A stretch of DNA of 64,000 nucleotides from an uncultured Paracoccaceae bacterium (GTDB lineage: Bacteria; Pseudomonadota; Alphaproteobacteria; Rhodobacterales; Rhodobacteraceae), in NCBI GenBank assembly GCA_947497985.1, contig CANMIX010000007.1:62001-126000 (forward strand). The letters are read 5' to 3'. The position numbers and the translations under genes are program-made. Positions 17,900-26,654 of this stretch are shown here, piece after piece; the stretch's first letter is position 1, and the number at the start of each line of letters is the position of its first letter. The notes under the pieces are model-generated. The model had not been told where the DNA came from. It did not search any database and was given only the letters and a program-made list of their open reading frames with translations.

Positions 17900-19373
17900 A
17901 TCCGACAAAGCTCATCATTACCGTGAATAGTAGCGCTGACAGTGCTGCGGCGGCGGGAACGGTGAACATCCAGGCGACAACAATAGTCAAGAAATGACTG
18001 CGCCGCACCAGTTTGCGACGGTGCACTTCTTCCGCAGGGAAGGTGGTCTCTTTCGGGCGTGAGGTCTTCAGGGTCTGGCGTCTGCGTTTTATGTACCATT
18101 CGCGAAAGAAACCAACGCCAAACACGCCGCCGACAGCGACATGCGTAGAGGAGACCGGCAGCCCCATCCAGCTGGCCAGCAGGACGGTAATGGCGGCTGA
18201 AAGCGACACGCAAAAGGCGCGCATCGGGTTCAATTTGGTGATCTGGTCTCCGACCATCCGGATAAGTTTGGGGCCAAAGAGAAACAAACCAAAGGAAATC
18301 CCCAAAGCACCGATGACCATAACCCAATTGGGAACCGCCACATCCGCCACGCTGGTGCCGGTTTGTGTGGCATGCACGATTGCCGCCAGTGGCCCCACCG
18401 CATTGGCCACATCATTTGCGCCATGGGCAAATGACAACAAGGTCGCCGAGATGATCAATGGGACCGAAAACAAGGTCTTGATTGACCTGTTGCGATTGTC
18501 CATGCCGCGCGCCTTGTAGCGGACCAATGGTGCCGCAATCACATAAGTCATGCAGCCGACGGCCAATCCGGCCAACGGTACGGCCGAGGATGCGCTGGTG
18601 AACATCCGATCGACGCCTTTGATCATCAGATACGAGGTGAAGGCCCCCGCCATGATGGCCACCAGAACTGGGACCCAGCGCACGGCGGCCGCAAGTTTGT
18701 CCGTCTGGTACATGATCTGCGTTTTGACAAAAGCCAAGATGGCTGCAGCAATCACGCCGCCCATAATGGGCGAGACGATCCAGTTTGCCGCAATCATCGC
18801 CACCAGCGGCCAGTTAACAGCCCCTAAGCCAAGGGCCGCAATTCCAGATCCAAGAACACCGCCGACAATCGAATGGGTCGTCGACACCGGCGCCCCGACC
18901 CAAGTGGACAGGTTGACCCAGGCCGCAGCAGCGATAAGCGCGGCCAGCATCGCCCAGACCAATCCGTGCGTGTCTGTCACCGTCTCGATTTGCAAAATGT
19001 CGTATGAAATTGTGTGGATAACATCGCGCCCGGCAAGCAGAGCGCCTGCGCTTTCAGCCACCGCGGCCAGTAAGATGGCAGCTCCCATCGGTAGGGCACG
19101 TGCGCCAACTGCGGGCCCCATATTGTTGGACACATCATTTGCACCGATGTTCAACGCCATATAGGCACCAAATACCGTCGCGGCGATCACCAATAGCAGA
19201 TTGGGCTGCGCGCCCCAGACCACAGCGGCGACCAATGCAGCGACAAGGAGAAACGCAAAGGCCACCGCACTGCCGATAATACTGCGTGCGACCGATCCGG
19301 TGGCCAGCTCAATCCGGGAAATTCGGCTGAGATCCTTGTCGAGAGTTTTCCAACCCTTCGGCACAGGCGACAT
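17898..19373 (-). CDS. PiT-family inorganic phosphate transporter
   Basis: A 491-residue inner-membrane permease that moves metal-phosphate or phosphate with protons or sodium. The two inverted PiT signatures are both present: GANDVSNNMGPAVG in the N-terminal half and GANDVANAVGP in the C-terminal half. Each is followed by its paired loop (GAPVSTTHSIVGGVLG and GLPVSSTHVAVGGVFG). A basic cytosolic loop (YIKRRRQTLKTSRPKE) lies late in the protein. No pstSCAB or phoU gene is adjacent. Confidence 0.93.
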   Translation of the reverse strand: MSPVPKGWKTLDKDLSRISRIELATGSVARSIIGSAVAFAFLLVAALVAAVVWGAQPNLLLVIAATVFGAYMALNIGANDVSNNMGPAVGARALPMGAAILLAAVAESAGALLAGRDVIHTISYDILQIETVTDTHGLVWAMLAALIAAAAWVNLSTWVGAPVSTTHSIVGGVLGSGIAALGLGAVNWPLVAMIAANWIVSPIMGGVIAAAILAFVKTQIMYQTDKLAAAVRWVPVLVAIMAGAFTSYLMIKGVDRMFTSASSAVPLAGLAVGCMTYVIAAPLVRYKARGMDNRNRSIKTLFSVPLIISATLLSFAHGANDVANAVGPLAAIVHATQTGTSVADVAVPNWVMVIGALGISFGLFLFGPKLIRMVGDQITKLNPMRAFCVSLSAAITVLLASWMGLPVSSTHVAVGGVFGVGFFREWYIKRRRQTLKTSRPKETTFPAEEVHRRKLVRRSHFLTIVVAWMFTVPAAAALSALLFTVMMSFVG

Positions 19374-19394
19374 AGCGGCTCCTTCTGCGACGGA

Positions 19395-19853
19395 TCAAAG
19401 ACCCCGAAGCAATTTTTGCAAAGCGGGTTCCTGAACAAGCGTCGCCGCTTCATGAGCGGGCATCCACTGCCGTTTGCGTTGGTGTGCTTCCGGGTAGTCG
19501 TCGGACAGTTCCTGAACCTTTGCAGCGTAGATCAGAGCTGTCACCGGTTCTTCAATTCCGCCGTCTTGCAGTTTGTGATAGTCAAAACTACCAATCGGGT
19601 TCTCGTCCGCGTCCGCCTTTAGAACCCCGGCTTCTTCCCAAGCTTCTTGCAGCGCCGCCTGGGCACAGGTCTTGCCATTCATGGGCCAGCCTTTGGGAAT
19701 AATCCAACGCCCCGTTCCGCGACTGGTGATCATCAAAACCTCGGTTGTGTCGCCGAGCTGACGATAACACAAGGCGGCAACCTGCAACCGCTTTGGGCGC
19801 AGGATCATGGGACGCAAGTATTCTTCCCAGATATTTGAAAACATTGCCGTCAT
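19395..19853 (-). CDS. Nudix hydrolase
   Basis: A 152-residue Nudix protein, probably hydrolysing a nucleoside diphosphate derivative or diphosphoinositol-type substrate. The Nudix box reads GWPMNGKTCAQAALQEAWEEAGV: the EE pair that binds metal is kept, but the usual first Glu is Lys and the Arg before the Glu is Gln. The upstream WIIPKGW strand matches the DIPP-like branch. The frame is open to 19922; the start is either the ATG ending at 19853 or the one ending at 19844. It lies just upstream of the pit gene on the same strand. Confidence 0.8.
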   Translation of the reverse strand: MTAMFSNIWEEYLRPMILRPKRLQVAALCYRQLGDTTEVLMITSRGTGRWIIPKGWPMNGKTCAQAALQEAWEEAGVLKADADENPIGSFDYHKLQDGGIEEPVTALIYAAKVQELSDDYPEAHQRKRQWMPAHEAATLVQEPALQKLLRGL

Positions 19854-20045
19854 GACGCGCGTAGTATACCAGTTAGGTCGATAAAAGTTTTCTGAATGTA
19901 ACGATAATGAACGCTGGTTCAAGGTTGCTGTGTGCTATTTACGGGCATCTGTGGTGATATTTTGTGATAATCCTACAAAATGTTGATCTTCAGGCGCATG
20001 ATAGTGGGCTGTGGTTGCGTGAAGATGACAGCATTCGCGTTTTGA

Positions 20046-22511
20046 CTATGATTTTGTGCTACGGCGTTTGGCGCGTAATGTCGGGTCCGCCTCGGTTGGG
20101 TCTTCAGGCCAGGGATGTTTTGGGTATTGGGCGCGCATGTCTTTACGCACATCTTCATAAGACCCGGACCAGAACCCTGGCAGATCGCGTGTTATTTGGA
20201 TCGGACGTTGTGCGGGCGACAAAAGCGTAACCTTCAAAGGTTCGCCGCCAACGCGCGGGTGGCGTGTTACGCCAAACATCTCCTGCAGACGCACCTCAAT
20301 TGCTGGGACCTCACCGGAGTAGTCGATAGGGATTTTGCGTCCCAGTGGCGTTTTGAAACTGCCCGGTGCCTCGCGGTCCAAGAGCTGTGCGTGGTCCCAG
20401 CCAAGAGCAGCTTGCAGGGCAGGTAACAGGTCAAAGCGTTTCCAATCTTCTACACTGCGCTGGCGATCTAACATTGGCAGCAGCCAATCCTCCAAAGTTT
20501 CCATCAACGCAGGAGTTGAGAAATTCGGCAGATCGTGACCTTCGGCCCGGACCAATTCCACGCGCGATACAAGGCGGGCGGCCGCGGGGGAAAATCGCAG
20601 GCCCAAGTCGCGGACGCCGTCCAACATTGCGCGGGCAATTGCGTCTTGCGGGGCGTCTTTCCAGATCTGGTCTTCCAAAGTGATTGCGCCAAGGCGTTCC
20701 TGTTTGCGGGCCACAACGCGTCGGTCGCGTTTTGACCATTCGCAGTGATCGACTTCTGCGATTTGATCGCCGAACAGCGCCCGGATCTCGCCCAATGTGA
20801 TTTGCGCTGCCATGCGAATGCGGGCTTCACGTGGGTTTCCATCGGTGTCAATCGCTACGATAAACGGTGCATTGGCCAACCCGTCGGCGGCTTCAAGCAC
20901 AGCGCCTTTTCCCCCCGAGAGCACGAAACGCGGCACATCCCCTTTGCGGCGCTGGCCAATTCGGTCTGGGTAAGCAAGGGCGGCCATTGCGGCGGGGGAC
21001 AAATCCGAGTGCATTTCAGGCGCCTGACGGTGCAGGCGTTTGGTTTCCGCTTTGATCCGTTCAACAACCTGACGGTTCACTTGAAAGGGGCGCCGTTTGG
21101 CAAAGGTTTTGGGATCTTTAAGCAGCTCCATCCGCAAGGCGAGGTCCGGTGGCGCGCCGCGCAACGGGTCCATTTCGCCGCAGAGCGCACAGAGCGGCGC
21201 GGCGGTGGGGCCTGCGTTCAGGAGCAGATGTCCGAGCCGCGGGTGCAGCGGCAGTTTTGCCAAGGCCTTGCCGTGATGTGTTATCCGCCCCTGTCCATCC
21301 AACGCGCCGAGCATGTGCAACAGCGCTTGCGCCTCTGCCAAAGTGCCAGCAGGTGGCGCGGTTAGAAACGACAGATCGTCGGGGAGCGCTCCCCACAACG
21401 CGAGTTCCAGCGCCAGGGGTGTCAAATCTGCCGCTTCGATCTCAGCCGGGGGGAAGGCCATCAGCGCGCCTTCTTCGCCTTTGGTCCACAGCCGGTAACA
21501 GATTCCCTCGGCAACGCGGCCCGCGCGGCCCTGACGCTGGGTGGCCTCGGCGCGGGTGACGCGATCCGTCACCAGACGTGACATGCCGGAACCCGGATCA
21601 AACCGTGCCCGTCGCGCCAGTCCCATATCCACCACGACCCGCACGTCCTGAATGGTGAGTGATGTCTCTGCGATCGAAGTCGCCAGCACGACTTTGCGTC
21701 CCTGTGTGGCGGGTTGGATCGCGGCCTGTTGCTCGGCAAAGGGCAGGGCGCCAAACAGCGGGCGGATATCGCAGGTCTTTGGCAAGCGCCCCTCAAGTGC
21801 GCTGGCGGCGCGGCGGATTTCACCTTCGCCTGGTAAAAACGCAAGGATTGCGCCGCCGGTGGCGCGGGTGTCTTTTTCTGCGCGGGTGATCAGATCGACC
21901 AGCGCGTCCACCTTGCGCGCCTTTGGTGCAAGCGGCTTGTCGAGCCAGCGGGTCTCAACCGCAAAGCTGCGCCCTTCGGATGTGATCATGGGCGCATCCA
22001 TCAACCGGGCCACGGGGCCTGCATCCAAGGTGGCGGACATGGCCAAGAGGAGCAGGTCGTCGCGCAGTGCCTCGGTGACCTCAAGGCAAAGGGCGAGGCC
22101 AAAGTCCGCATTCAGGGAGCGTTCGTGAAATTCATCAAAGATCACCGCGCCGATGCCGGGTAAATCCGGGTCCGACTGTAACATCCGGGTCAGAATCCCT
22201 TCGGTCACAACCTCAATTCGGGTGGCTTTGGAGGTTTTAGTTGCACCGCGCATGCGGTAGCCAACCGTCTGCCCCACGGGTTCACCCAAAGTTTCGGCCA
22301 TCCGCTCGGCGGCGGCGCGGGCTGCCAGCCGGCGGGGTTCCAGCATCAAGATACGACCGTCGCAGACCTCAGCCTCAAGCATTGCCAGGGGCACCCGCGT
22401 GGTTTTCCCGGCGCCGGGTGGGGCCTGTAGAACCGCGCGTCCGCGGGTGCGCAGGGCGGTTATCAGTTCGGGCAGGGCGTCTTCGATGGGCAAGCGATGG
22501 TGAATGGTCAT
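20046..22511 (-). CDS. hrpB: ATP-dependent helicase HrpB
   Basis: An 821-residue DEAH-box helicase of the HrpB family. Domains in order: a RecA-like domain with Walker A APPGAGKTTR and motif II DEFHER; a second RecA-like domain with motif V (VVLATSIAETSLTI) and motif VI (QRQGRAGR); a helical helicase-associated region; and the C-terminal HrpB-specific domain (QMFGVTRHPRVGG, SPAQRPIQITRDLPGFW, then YPKHPWPEDP). Length is normal. The RNA substrate in this group is not defined. It diverges from meaB. Confidence 0.95.
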   Translation of the reverse strand: MTIHHRLPIEDALPELITALRTRGRAVLQAPPGAGKTTRVPLAMLEAEVCDGRILMLEPRRLAARAAAERMAETLGEPVGQTVGYRMRGATKTSKATRIEVVTEGILTRMLQSDPDLPGIGAVIFDEFHERSLNADFGLALCLEVTEALRDDLLLLAMSATLDAGPVARLMDAPMITSEGRSFAVETRWLDKPLAPKARKVDALVDLITRAEKDTRATGGAILAFLPGEGEIRRAASALEGRLPKTCDIRPLFGALPFAEQQAAIQPATQGRKVVLATSIAETSLTIQDVRVVVDMGLARRARFDPGSGMSRLVTDRVTRAEATQRQGRAGRVAEGICYRLWTKGEEGALMAFPPAEIEAADLTPLALELALWGALPDDLSFLTAPPAGTLAEAQALLHMLGALDGQGRITHHGKALAKLPLHPRLGHLLLNAGPTAAPLCALCGEMDPLRGAPPDLALRMELLKDPKTFAKRRPFQVNRQVVERIKAETKRLHRQAPEMHSDLSPAAMAALAYPDRIGQRRKGDVPRFVLSGGKGAVLEAADGLANAPFIVAIDTDGNPREARIRMAAQITLGEIRALFGDQIAEVDHCEWSKRDRRVVARKQERLGAITLEDQIWKDAPQDAIARAMLDGVRDLGLRFSPAAARLVSRVELVRAEGHDLPNFSTPALMETLEDWLLPMLDRQRSVEDWKRFDLLPALQAALGWDHAQLLDREAPGSFKTPLGRKIPIDYSGEVPAIEVRLQEMFGVTRHPRVGGEPLKVTLLSPAQRPIQITRDLPGFWSGSYEDVRKDMRAQYPKHPWPEDPTEADPTLRAKRRSTKS

Positions 22512-22701
22512 ACCGCCTTATTGCCAGACACGGCTGAAAGGTCCAGTAATCCCTGTCGCTTGATCCCTGTCGCATGGGGCTGGACATGAAAGAATTCGCA
22601 CAGTCTGATCCCAATTGACCTGCCTCCTTTTGTCCTAGCCAAACTGCTGGACTTTGCACGGGCGGTTGGGTTGAAGTCTGCCAAAGTTTTGGAGGATGGG
22701 C

Positions 22702-23685
22702 ATGGGGAACGATATCGCGCAGCTGGGTGACAGGATTTTGCAGGGGGAACGGCGGGCGTTGGCGCGTGCAATTACCTTGATCGAAAGCGGGCGTGCAGAC
22801 CATCGCAGTGACGCCGAAACCCTGTTGCAACATGTCCAATCAGCAGACCGACAAGCGCTGCGGATTGGCTTGTCCGGCACGCCTGGGGTCGGCAAATCCA
22901 CCTTCATCGAGGCTTTCGGTATGATGCTGATCGGCCTTGGCCTGCGGGTAGCGGTATTGGCAGTTGATCCCAGTTCGACACGGTCGGGCGGGTCCATTCT
23001 TGGCGATAAAACCCGGATGGAGCATTTGAGCCGCGAACGCAATGCATTCATCCGCCCGTCGCCCAGTCAAAACCATTTAGGCGGTGTGGCGCGCCGCACG
23101 CGGGAGGCGGTCGCCCTGTGCGAGGCGGCATCCTTTGATGTGGTGCTGATCGAAACGGTTGGTGTGGGCCAATCCGAAACCGTGGTCTCTGAGCTGTGCG
23201 ACCTGTTCCTGTTGCTGCTTGCCCCTGCGGGTGGGGATGAGCTGCAGGGCGTCAAACGCGGCATTATGGAAATGGCGGACATGATCCTGGTGAACAAGGC
23301 GGACGGGGATCTGAAATCCGCAGCGACCCGAACTTGTGCTGATTACACTGGGGCATTGCGCCTGCTGCGCAAACGTCCACAAGACCCCGAGGGATATCCC
23401 TGTGCCAAGATGGTGTCAGCCGTTGAACGCCATGGTCTGCAAGAGGCCTGGGAAGCGATGCAAACGCTCATCACGTGGCGCAAGGAAAACGACCATTGGA
23501 GCGCACGTCGTGCAGGGCAGGCGACCTATTGGTTCGACCAAGAGGTGCGCAGCGCACTTTTGGCGCAGTTGAATGCGGTTGATGTCCGCACGCATATGGC
23601 GGACCTCGCGGCCCAAGTTGCCGCCGGTGAGGTGTCGCCCACAATCGCGGCTTCCCAGTTGCTGGATGGGTTGAAGACGACGTGA
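22702..23685 (+). CDS. meaB: Methylmalonyl-CoA mutase-associated GTPase MeaB
   Basis: A 327-residue G3E-type P-loop GTPase that protects and loads adenosylcobalamin into methylmalonyl-CoA mutase. Motifs: Walker A GTPGVGKST, the VAVLAVDPSSTRSGGSILGDKTRM region, switch II ETVGVGQSE, and the base-specifying NKAD. Two in-frame ATGs compete: GGAGG (22691-22695) touches the first one at 22696 but is ideally spaced from the one at 22702, so I choose 22702. The mutase is not in the window. cobQ, another B12-related gene, is 17 kb away. Confidence 0.93.
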   Translation: MGNDIAQLGDRILQGERRALARAITLIESGRADHRSDAETLLQHVQSADRQALRIGLSGTPGVGKSTFIEAFGMMLIGLGLRVAVLAVDPSSTRSGGSILGDKTRMEHLSRERNAFIRPSPSQNHLGGVARRTREAVALCEAASFDVVLIETVGVGQSETVVSELCDLFLLLLAPAGGDELQGVKRGIMEMADMILVNKADGDLKSAATRTCADYTGALRLLRKRPQDPEGYPCAKMVSAVERHGLQEAWEAMQTLITWRKENDHWSARRAGQATYWFDQEVRSALLAQLNAVDVRTHMADLAAQVAAGEVSPTIAASQLLDGLKTT

Positions 23686-23989
23686 CCGCATTTGGGCCCT
23701 GACGTTGGCTTTGCTGAATAAAAGAGGGCAGTTTTTGCGTTAACCCCCTCTTGTCCTGCTCCATCAGGCTGGGTAGGAAAGCCGCGAAAACGATGCTTTT
23801 TGAGAATCTGACGAAGGGCGCCATAAAAGCTTTGCATATGGCTTGACCCGGACAGCGATTCCTCCTAAACGCATCCAACCAGTTTTCGGGCGCAGCCAAT
23901 GGCCGCGCCCTTGTGATTTGGCACTTGATTCGGCGCATTGGCATTTGGCCAGCCTCGGTTTTGGTGCCCCAGAAACGAAGGATGAAACC
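23686..23989 (+). promoter_or_regulatory. Gap before rpmB: terminator, promoter, leader hairpin
   Basis: The 304 bases contain no gene. An AAGAGGG/CCCTCTT stem near 23720-23755 may end the meaB transcript. TTGACC (23843-23848), 17 bases, TAAACG (23866-23871) is a possible sigma-70 promoter. Downstream, GGGCGC-A-GCC, loop AAT, GGC-C-GCGCCC (23888-23910) forms a strong leader hairpin about 80 bases before rpmB, which could be an autoregulatory site (inference). Confidence 0.4.
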
Positions 23990-24280
23990 ATGTCGCGTCG
24001 TTGCGAACTGACCGGAAAAGGCCCGATGACTGGCAACAATGTCAGCCATGCTAAAAACAGAACTCGTCGTCGGTTTCTGCCGAACCTGAACGACGTAACC
24101 CTGCAGTCTGAGACTCTGGGACGTGGCGTAAAGTTCCGCATCTCCGCGGCGGCGCTGCGTTCGGTTGATCACCGTGGTGGTCTGGACGCGTTCCTGGCAA
24201 AAGCCAAGGATGAAGAGTTGTCCACAAACGCTCTGAAAGTTAAGAAAGAAATCGCCAAGGCACAGGCTGTAGAAGCTTAA
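23990..24280 (+). CDS. rpmB: 50S ribosomal protein L28
   Basis: The 96-residue ribosomal protein L28, with the diagnostic N-terminus [19 protein letters not shown] and [12 protein letters not shown]. The frame extends far upstream but the ATG at 23990, preceded by GAAGGA, gives the family N-terminus. Alphaproteobacterial L28 has the same long C-terminal helix. Monocistronic, with its own terminator. Confidence 0.97.
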   Translation: MSRRCELTGKGPMTGNNVSHAKNRTRRRFLPNLNDVTLQSETLGRGVKFRISAAALRSVDHRGGLDAFLAKAKDEELSTNALKVKKEIAKAQAVEA

Positions 24281-24307
24281 TTCGCTGCCTGCGATTTGAT
24301 GAATTTG

Positions 24308-24342
24308 AAACGCCGCCTGGGAGTGTCCAGCGCGGCGTTTTT
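24308..24342 (+). terminator. Terminator after rpmB
   Basis: AAACGCCGC-CTGG and CCAG-C-GCGGCGTTT form a 13-pair stem with one bulged base and end in a T run. Confidence 0.8.
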
Positions 24343-24395
24343 ACTTGTCGTTTTGTCGCCTTGTAATAGCAGCACACAACCGGCATAGATTGCGC

Positions 24396-24746
24396 ATGAC
24401 ACGTATGTGGCAGATAGGTTTGGCCTGTGTTCTGGCCTGTGCGCTGATCCTCCAGGGACAAAGCGCTGCTGCCCGCGTCACCATGAAAGACGCCGCAGGG
24501 CAGATCGTGATCTGCACCGGCACAGGGCCTATGACGGTTTATGTGGACGCAGACGGCCAACCCGTCGATGCGCCTCTTCCCTGTCCGGACTGTCTGATTC
24601 TCTCGGTTGTGGCGCTGCTTGCTACCGCGCCCACAGTTTCGCCCCCCGATGGCGCTCCTTTGCGCATTGCTTTACCGGTTTTTGAGTTCTTGCCTCGGGG
24701 AGCGCAAACTGCACCCTGCGCCCGTGCGCCTCCGCGCTTTCTTTAG
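24396..24746 (+). CDS. DUF2946-like exported protein
   Basis: A 116-residue small protein with an N-terminal hydrophobic signal (MTRMWQIGLACVLACALILQ). It then has a DUF2946-like segment: an ICTGTG strand, a VYVDADGQPVD turn and CPDC. A second hydrophobic stretch follows. Proteins like this often lie before PCu(A)C copper chaperones; here that gene starts 51 bases downstream. Copper-related function is therefore inferred from context and the CxxC pair only. The ATG at 24396 is preferred over the upstream in-frame start at 24345. Confidence 0.6.
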   Translation: MTRMWQIGLACVLACALILQGQSAAARVTMKDAAGQIVICTGTGPMTVYVDADGQPVDAPLPCPDCLILSVVALLATAPTVSPPDGAPLRIALPVFEFLPRGAQTAPCARAPPRFL

Positions 24747-24797
24747 ATCTAGCCCCTCAAGTTCCAATACAAATATCTAAAGAAAACGGAGACTGTT

Positions 24798-25337
24798 ATG
24801 TCCCTCAAATCCTGCGCACTGGCCACTGGCCTGGTAATGTCTGCTGTCATTGGCTGGGCCGAAACCCGCGCCCCAATTTTGATTGAGGAGGCCTATGCGC
24901 GCGTCTCCTCTCCCAATGCTAAAACGGGTGCGATTTTCTTTGAAGTCGAAAACCACGGCGAAACAGCGGATCGTCTGGTTGATGTGAAATCGGATGTCGC
25001 AGCCCGAGTCCAGTTGCACACCCATAAAGAAGGCGACAATGGCGTCATGCAAATGCTGCATGTCCCGGAGGGGTTTGCCATTCCCGCAGGCGGGCATCAT
25101 GAACTGAAACGTGGCGGTGACCACGTTATGCTGATGGGGCTGCATCAGGGGTTAAGTGATGGTGACACCGTGCCGCTAACGCTGGTTTTTGAGCAGGCGG
25201 GTGAAGTGACGCTTGAGGTCACCGTGGATCTAAACCGCAAGCCGGATGCGGATGCGCACGGCGGGCACGATCATACAAATCACGGCCACGACGACCACTC
25301 AGGTCACGACCACTCTGGCCACGATCACGGGAACTGA
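24798..25337 (+). CDS. PCu(A)C periplasmic copper chaperone with His-rich tail
   Basis: A 179-residue exported protein with a signal peptide ending near WAE. The PCu(A)C fold binds Cu(I) and delivers it to the Cu(A) site of cytochrome oxidase. Metal ligands are visible as H-x-H (QLHTHKEGDNGVMQM) and, further on, HVMLMGLHQGL, matching the H(M)x10Mx21HxM pattern. The C-terminus is a His/Asp/Gly tail of about 25 residues (repeats of GHDH and SGHDH), probably an extra low-affinity metal site. A perfect ten-pair hairpin follows the stop. Confidence 0.88.
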   Translation: MSLKSCALATGLVMSAVIGWAETRAPILIEEAYARVSSPNAKTGAIFFEVENHGETADRLVDVKSDVAARVQLHTHKEGDNGVMQMLHVPEGFAIPAGGHHELKRGGDHVMLMGLHQGLSDGDTVPLTLVFEQAGEVTLEVTVDLNRKPDADAHGGHDHTNHGHDDHSGHDHSGHDHGN

Positions 25338-25348
25338 TCTTGGAAAAT

Positions 25349-25375
25349 GGATGCGACAGAGAATATGTCGCATCC
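25349..25375. terminator. Stem-loop after the PCu(A)C gene
   Basis: GGATGCGACA / TGTCGCATCC, ten perfect pairs with a 7-base loop, between the convergent PCu(A)C and sirtuin genes. No long T tract. Confidence 0.55.
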
Positions 25376-25418
25376 GTCCTCTTGAGGTTGTTGGCGACAT
25401 TTGCGACGGCACTGTCGG

Positions 25419-26144
25419 TTATGAAGACCCGGCCTCTTGCAACAGCGCGTCAACCCAGGCTGGCACGGTCGCGCTTGCCGGGCCAAAATGGGTTTCCTCA
25501 AACCGGCTGACCACGGCTGATGGTTCTAGGTTCAACTCAACCGTCAGCGCACCTGCAACCTGTGTCTCTTCGACAAAACCTGCCGCCGGGTAGACCTGGC
25601 CAGAGGTTCCAATGGCGGCAAATATGTCGGCCTGGGCCAGATGACCATAGATGTCTTCCATGTGATAGGGCATCTCGCCGAACCAGACGATGTCGGGTCG
25701 CCCCGTCAATTGTGCGCAGCGCGGGCAAGCCTCGCCCACTCGCATTTCCATCGGCGCCGACCAACGATGCCCACAAGTAGCGCAGAGCGCCTGATCCAGC
25801 TGTCCGTGCATGTGGATGACGTCCGTGGTGCCTGCGGCCTCGTGCAAACCGTCCACATTCTGGGTGACTAGAACCACGTCTCCCGGCCAGTTTTCTGTGA
25901 GATGCCGCAATGCTTTATGTGCAGCGTTAGGTTTGGCTGCCGCCGCCTGGATGCGGCGCGCATTGTAGAATTGATGGACGAGGGCTGGGTTGCGTGCGAA
26001 GGCTTCCGGCGTTGCCACATCTTCAATCCGATGCTGCGCCCAAAGCCCGGCTGCATCGCGAAATGTGCCAAGCCCGCTTTCGGCGGATATCCCGGCACCA
26101 GTCAGAATGACGATCTTGCCTGCGGATTGCTCTGTCTGTGTCAT
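25419..26144 (-). CDS. cobB: NAD-dependent protein deacylase (sirtuin)
   Basis: A 241-residue sirtuin that removes acyl groups from lysine using NAD. Visible: the NAD loop GAGISAESGLGTFRD, QNVDGLHEAAG, the catalytic His in IHMHG, and the zinc cysteines CATC and CPRC. The substrate loop reads FYNARR, the Tyr-x-x-Arg pair that marks class III sirtuins able to remove succinyl and malonyl groups, so desuccinylase activity is likely by family knowledge. Cytoplasmic, single gene. Confidence 0.92.
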   Translation of the reverse strand: MTQTEQSAGKIVILTGAGISAESGLGTFRDAAGLWAQHRIEDVATPEAFARNPALVHQFYNARRIQAAAAKPNAAHKALRHLTENWPGDVVLVTQNVDGLHEAAGTTDVIHMHGQLDQALCATCGHRWSAPMEMRVGEACPRCAQLTGRPDIVWFGEMPYHMEDIYGHLAQADIFAAIGTSGQVYPAAGFVEETQVAGALTVELNLEPSAVVSRFEETHFGPASATVPAWVDALLQEAGSS

Positions 26145-26207
26145 CGCTCTAGAACCTTGTCTTAAACCTCTGCGCGTGTTGCGCCATGATCAGAAAGACG
26201 CCCCGCC

Positions 26208-26654
26208 ATGACCCAACACGTATTGTTTGTCTGTCTCGGAAATATATGTCGTTCCCCGGCTGCAGAAGGGGTCTTTCGCAGTCTCTGTCCGCAGGTGACC
26301 ACAGATAGCGCCGGAACGTCTGGCTGGCACATTGGTGATGCACCCTATGGGCCGATGCAAAAAGTGGCCAAGACTCGCGGTCATGATCTGTCGGATCTGC
26401 GTGCGCGGCAGTTTAAGGTCACGGATTTCGACAGTTTCGATCTGATCATCGCCATGGACCAAAGCAATTTGGAAGATATTGAAGCCATGCGCCCCATTGG
26501 GTCTGAAACGCCGGTGCGTTTGTTCACGGATTACGCGCCACAAACCGGTATGGACCACGTGCCCGACCCCTATTACACGCGTGACTTTGATGGTTGTTTG
26601 GATCTGATCGAAGTGTCGGCCGCCGGGTTGAAAGCAGCGTTAGATCTCGACTAG
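26208..26654 (+). CDS. Low-molecular-weight protein-tyrosine phosphatase
   Basis: A 148-residue cytosolic phosphatase. The catalytic P-loop CLGNICRS is at residues 9-16 and the general-acid motif DPYYT lies near the C-terminus, as in the LMW-PTP family. Length is typical. Its TAG stop overlaps that of the convergent LysR gene: the shared CTAG at 26651-26654 serves both genes. No tyrosine kinase or exopolysaccharide gene is nearby, so a housekeeping role is more likely than capsule control. Confidence 0.92.
   Translation: MTQHVLFVCLGNICRSPAAEGVFRSLCPQVTTDSAGTSGWHIGDAPYGPMQKVAKTRGHDLSDLRARQFKVTDFDSFDLIIAMDQSNLEDIEAMRPIGSETPVRLFTDYAPQTGMDHVPDPYYTRDFDGCLDLIEVSAAGLKAALDLD

Noticed and set aside
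25246-25593. Frame starting in the His-rich tail of the copper chaperone
   Set aside because: Arises from the CAC/GAC repeat read out of frame and runs into the sirtuin gene on the other strand.
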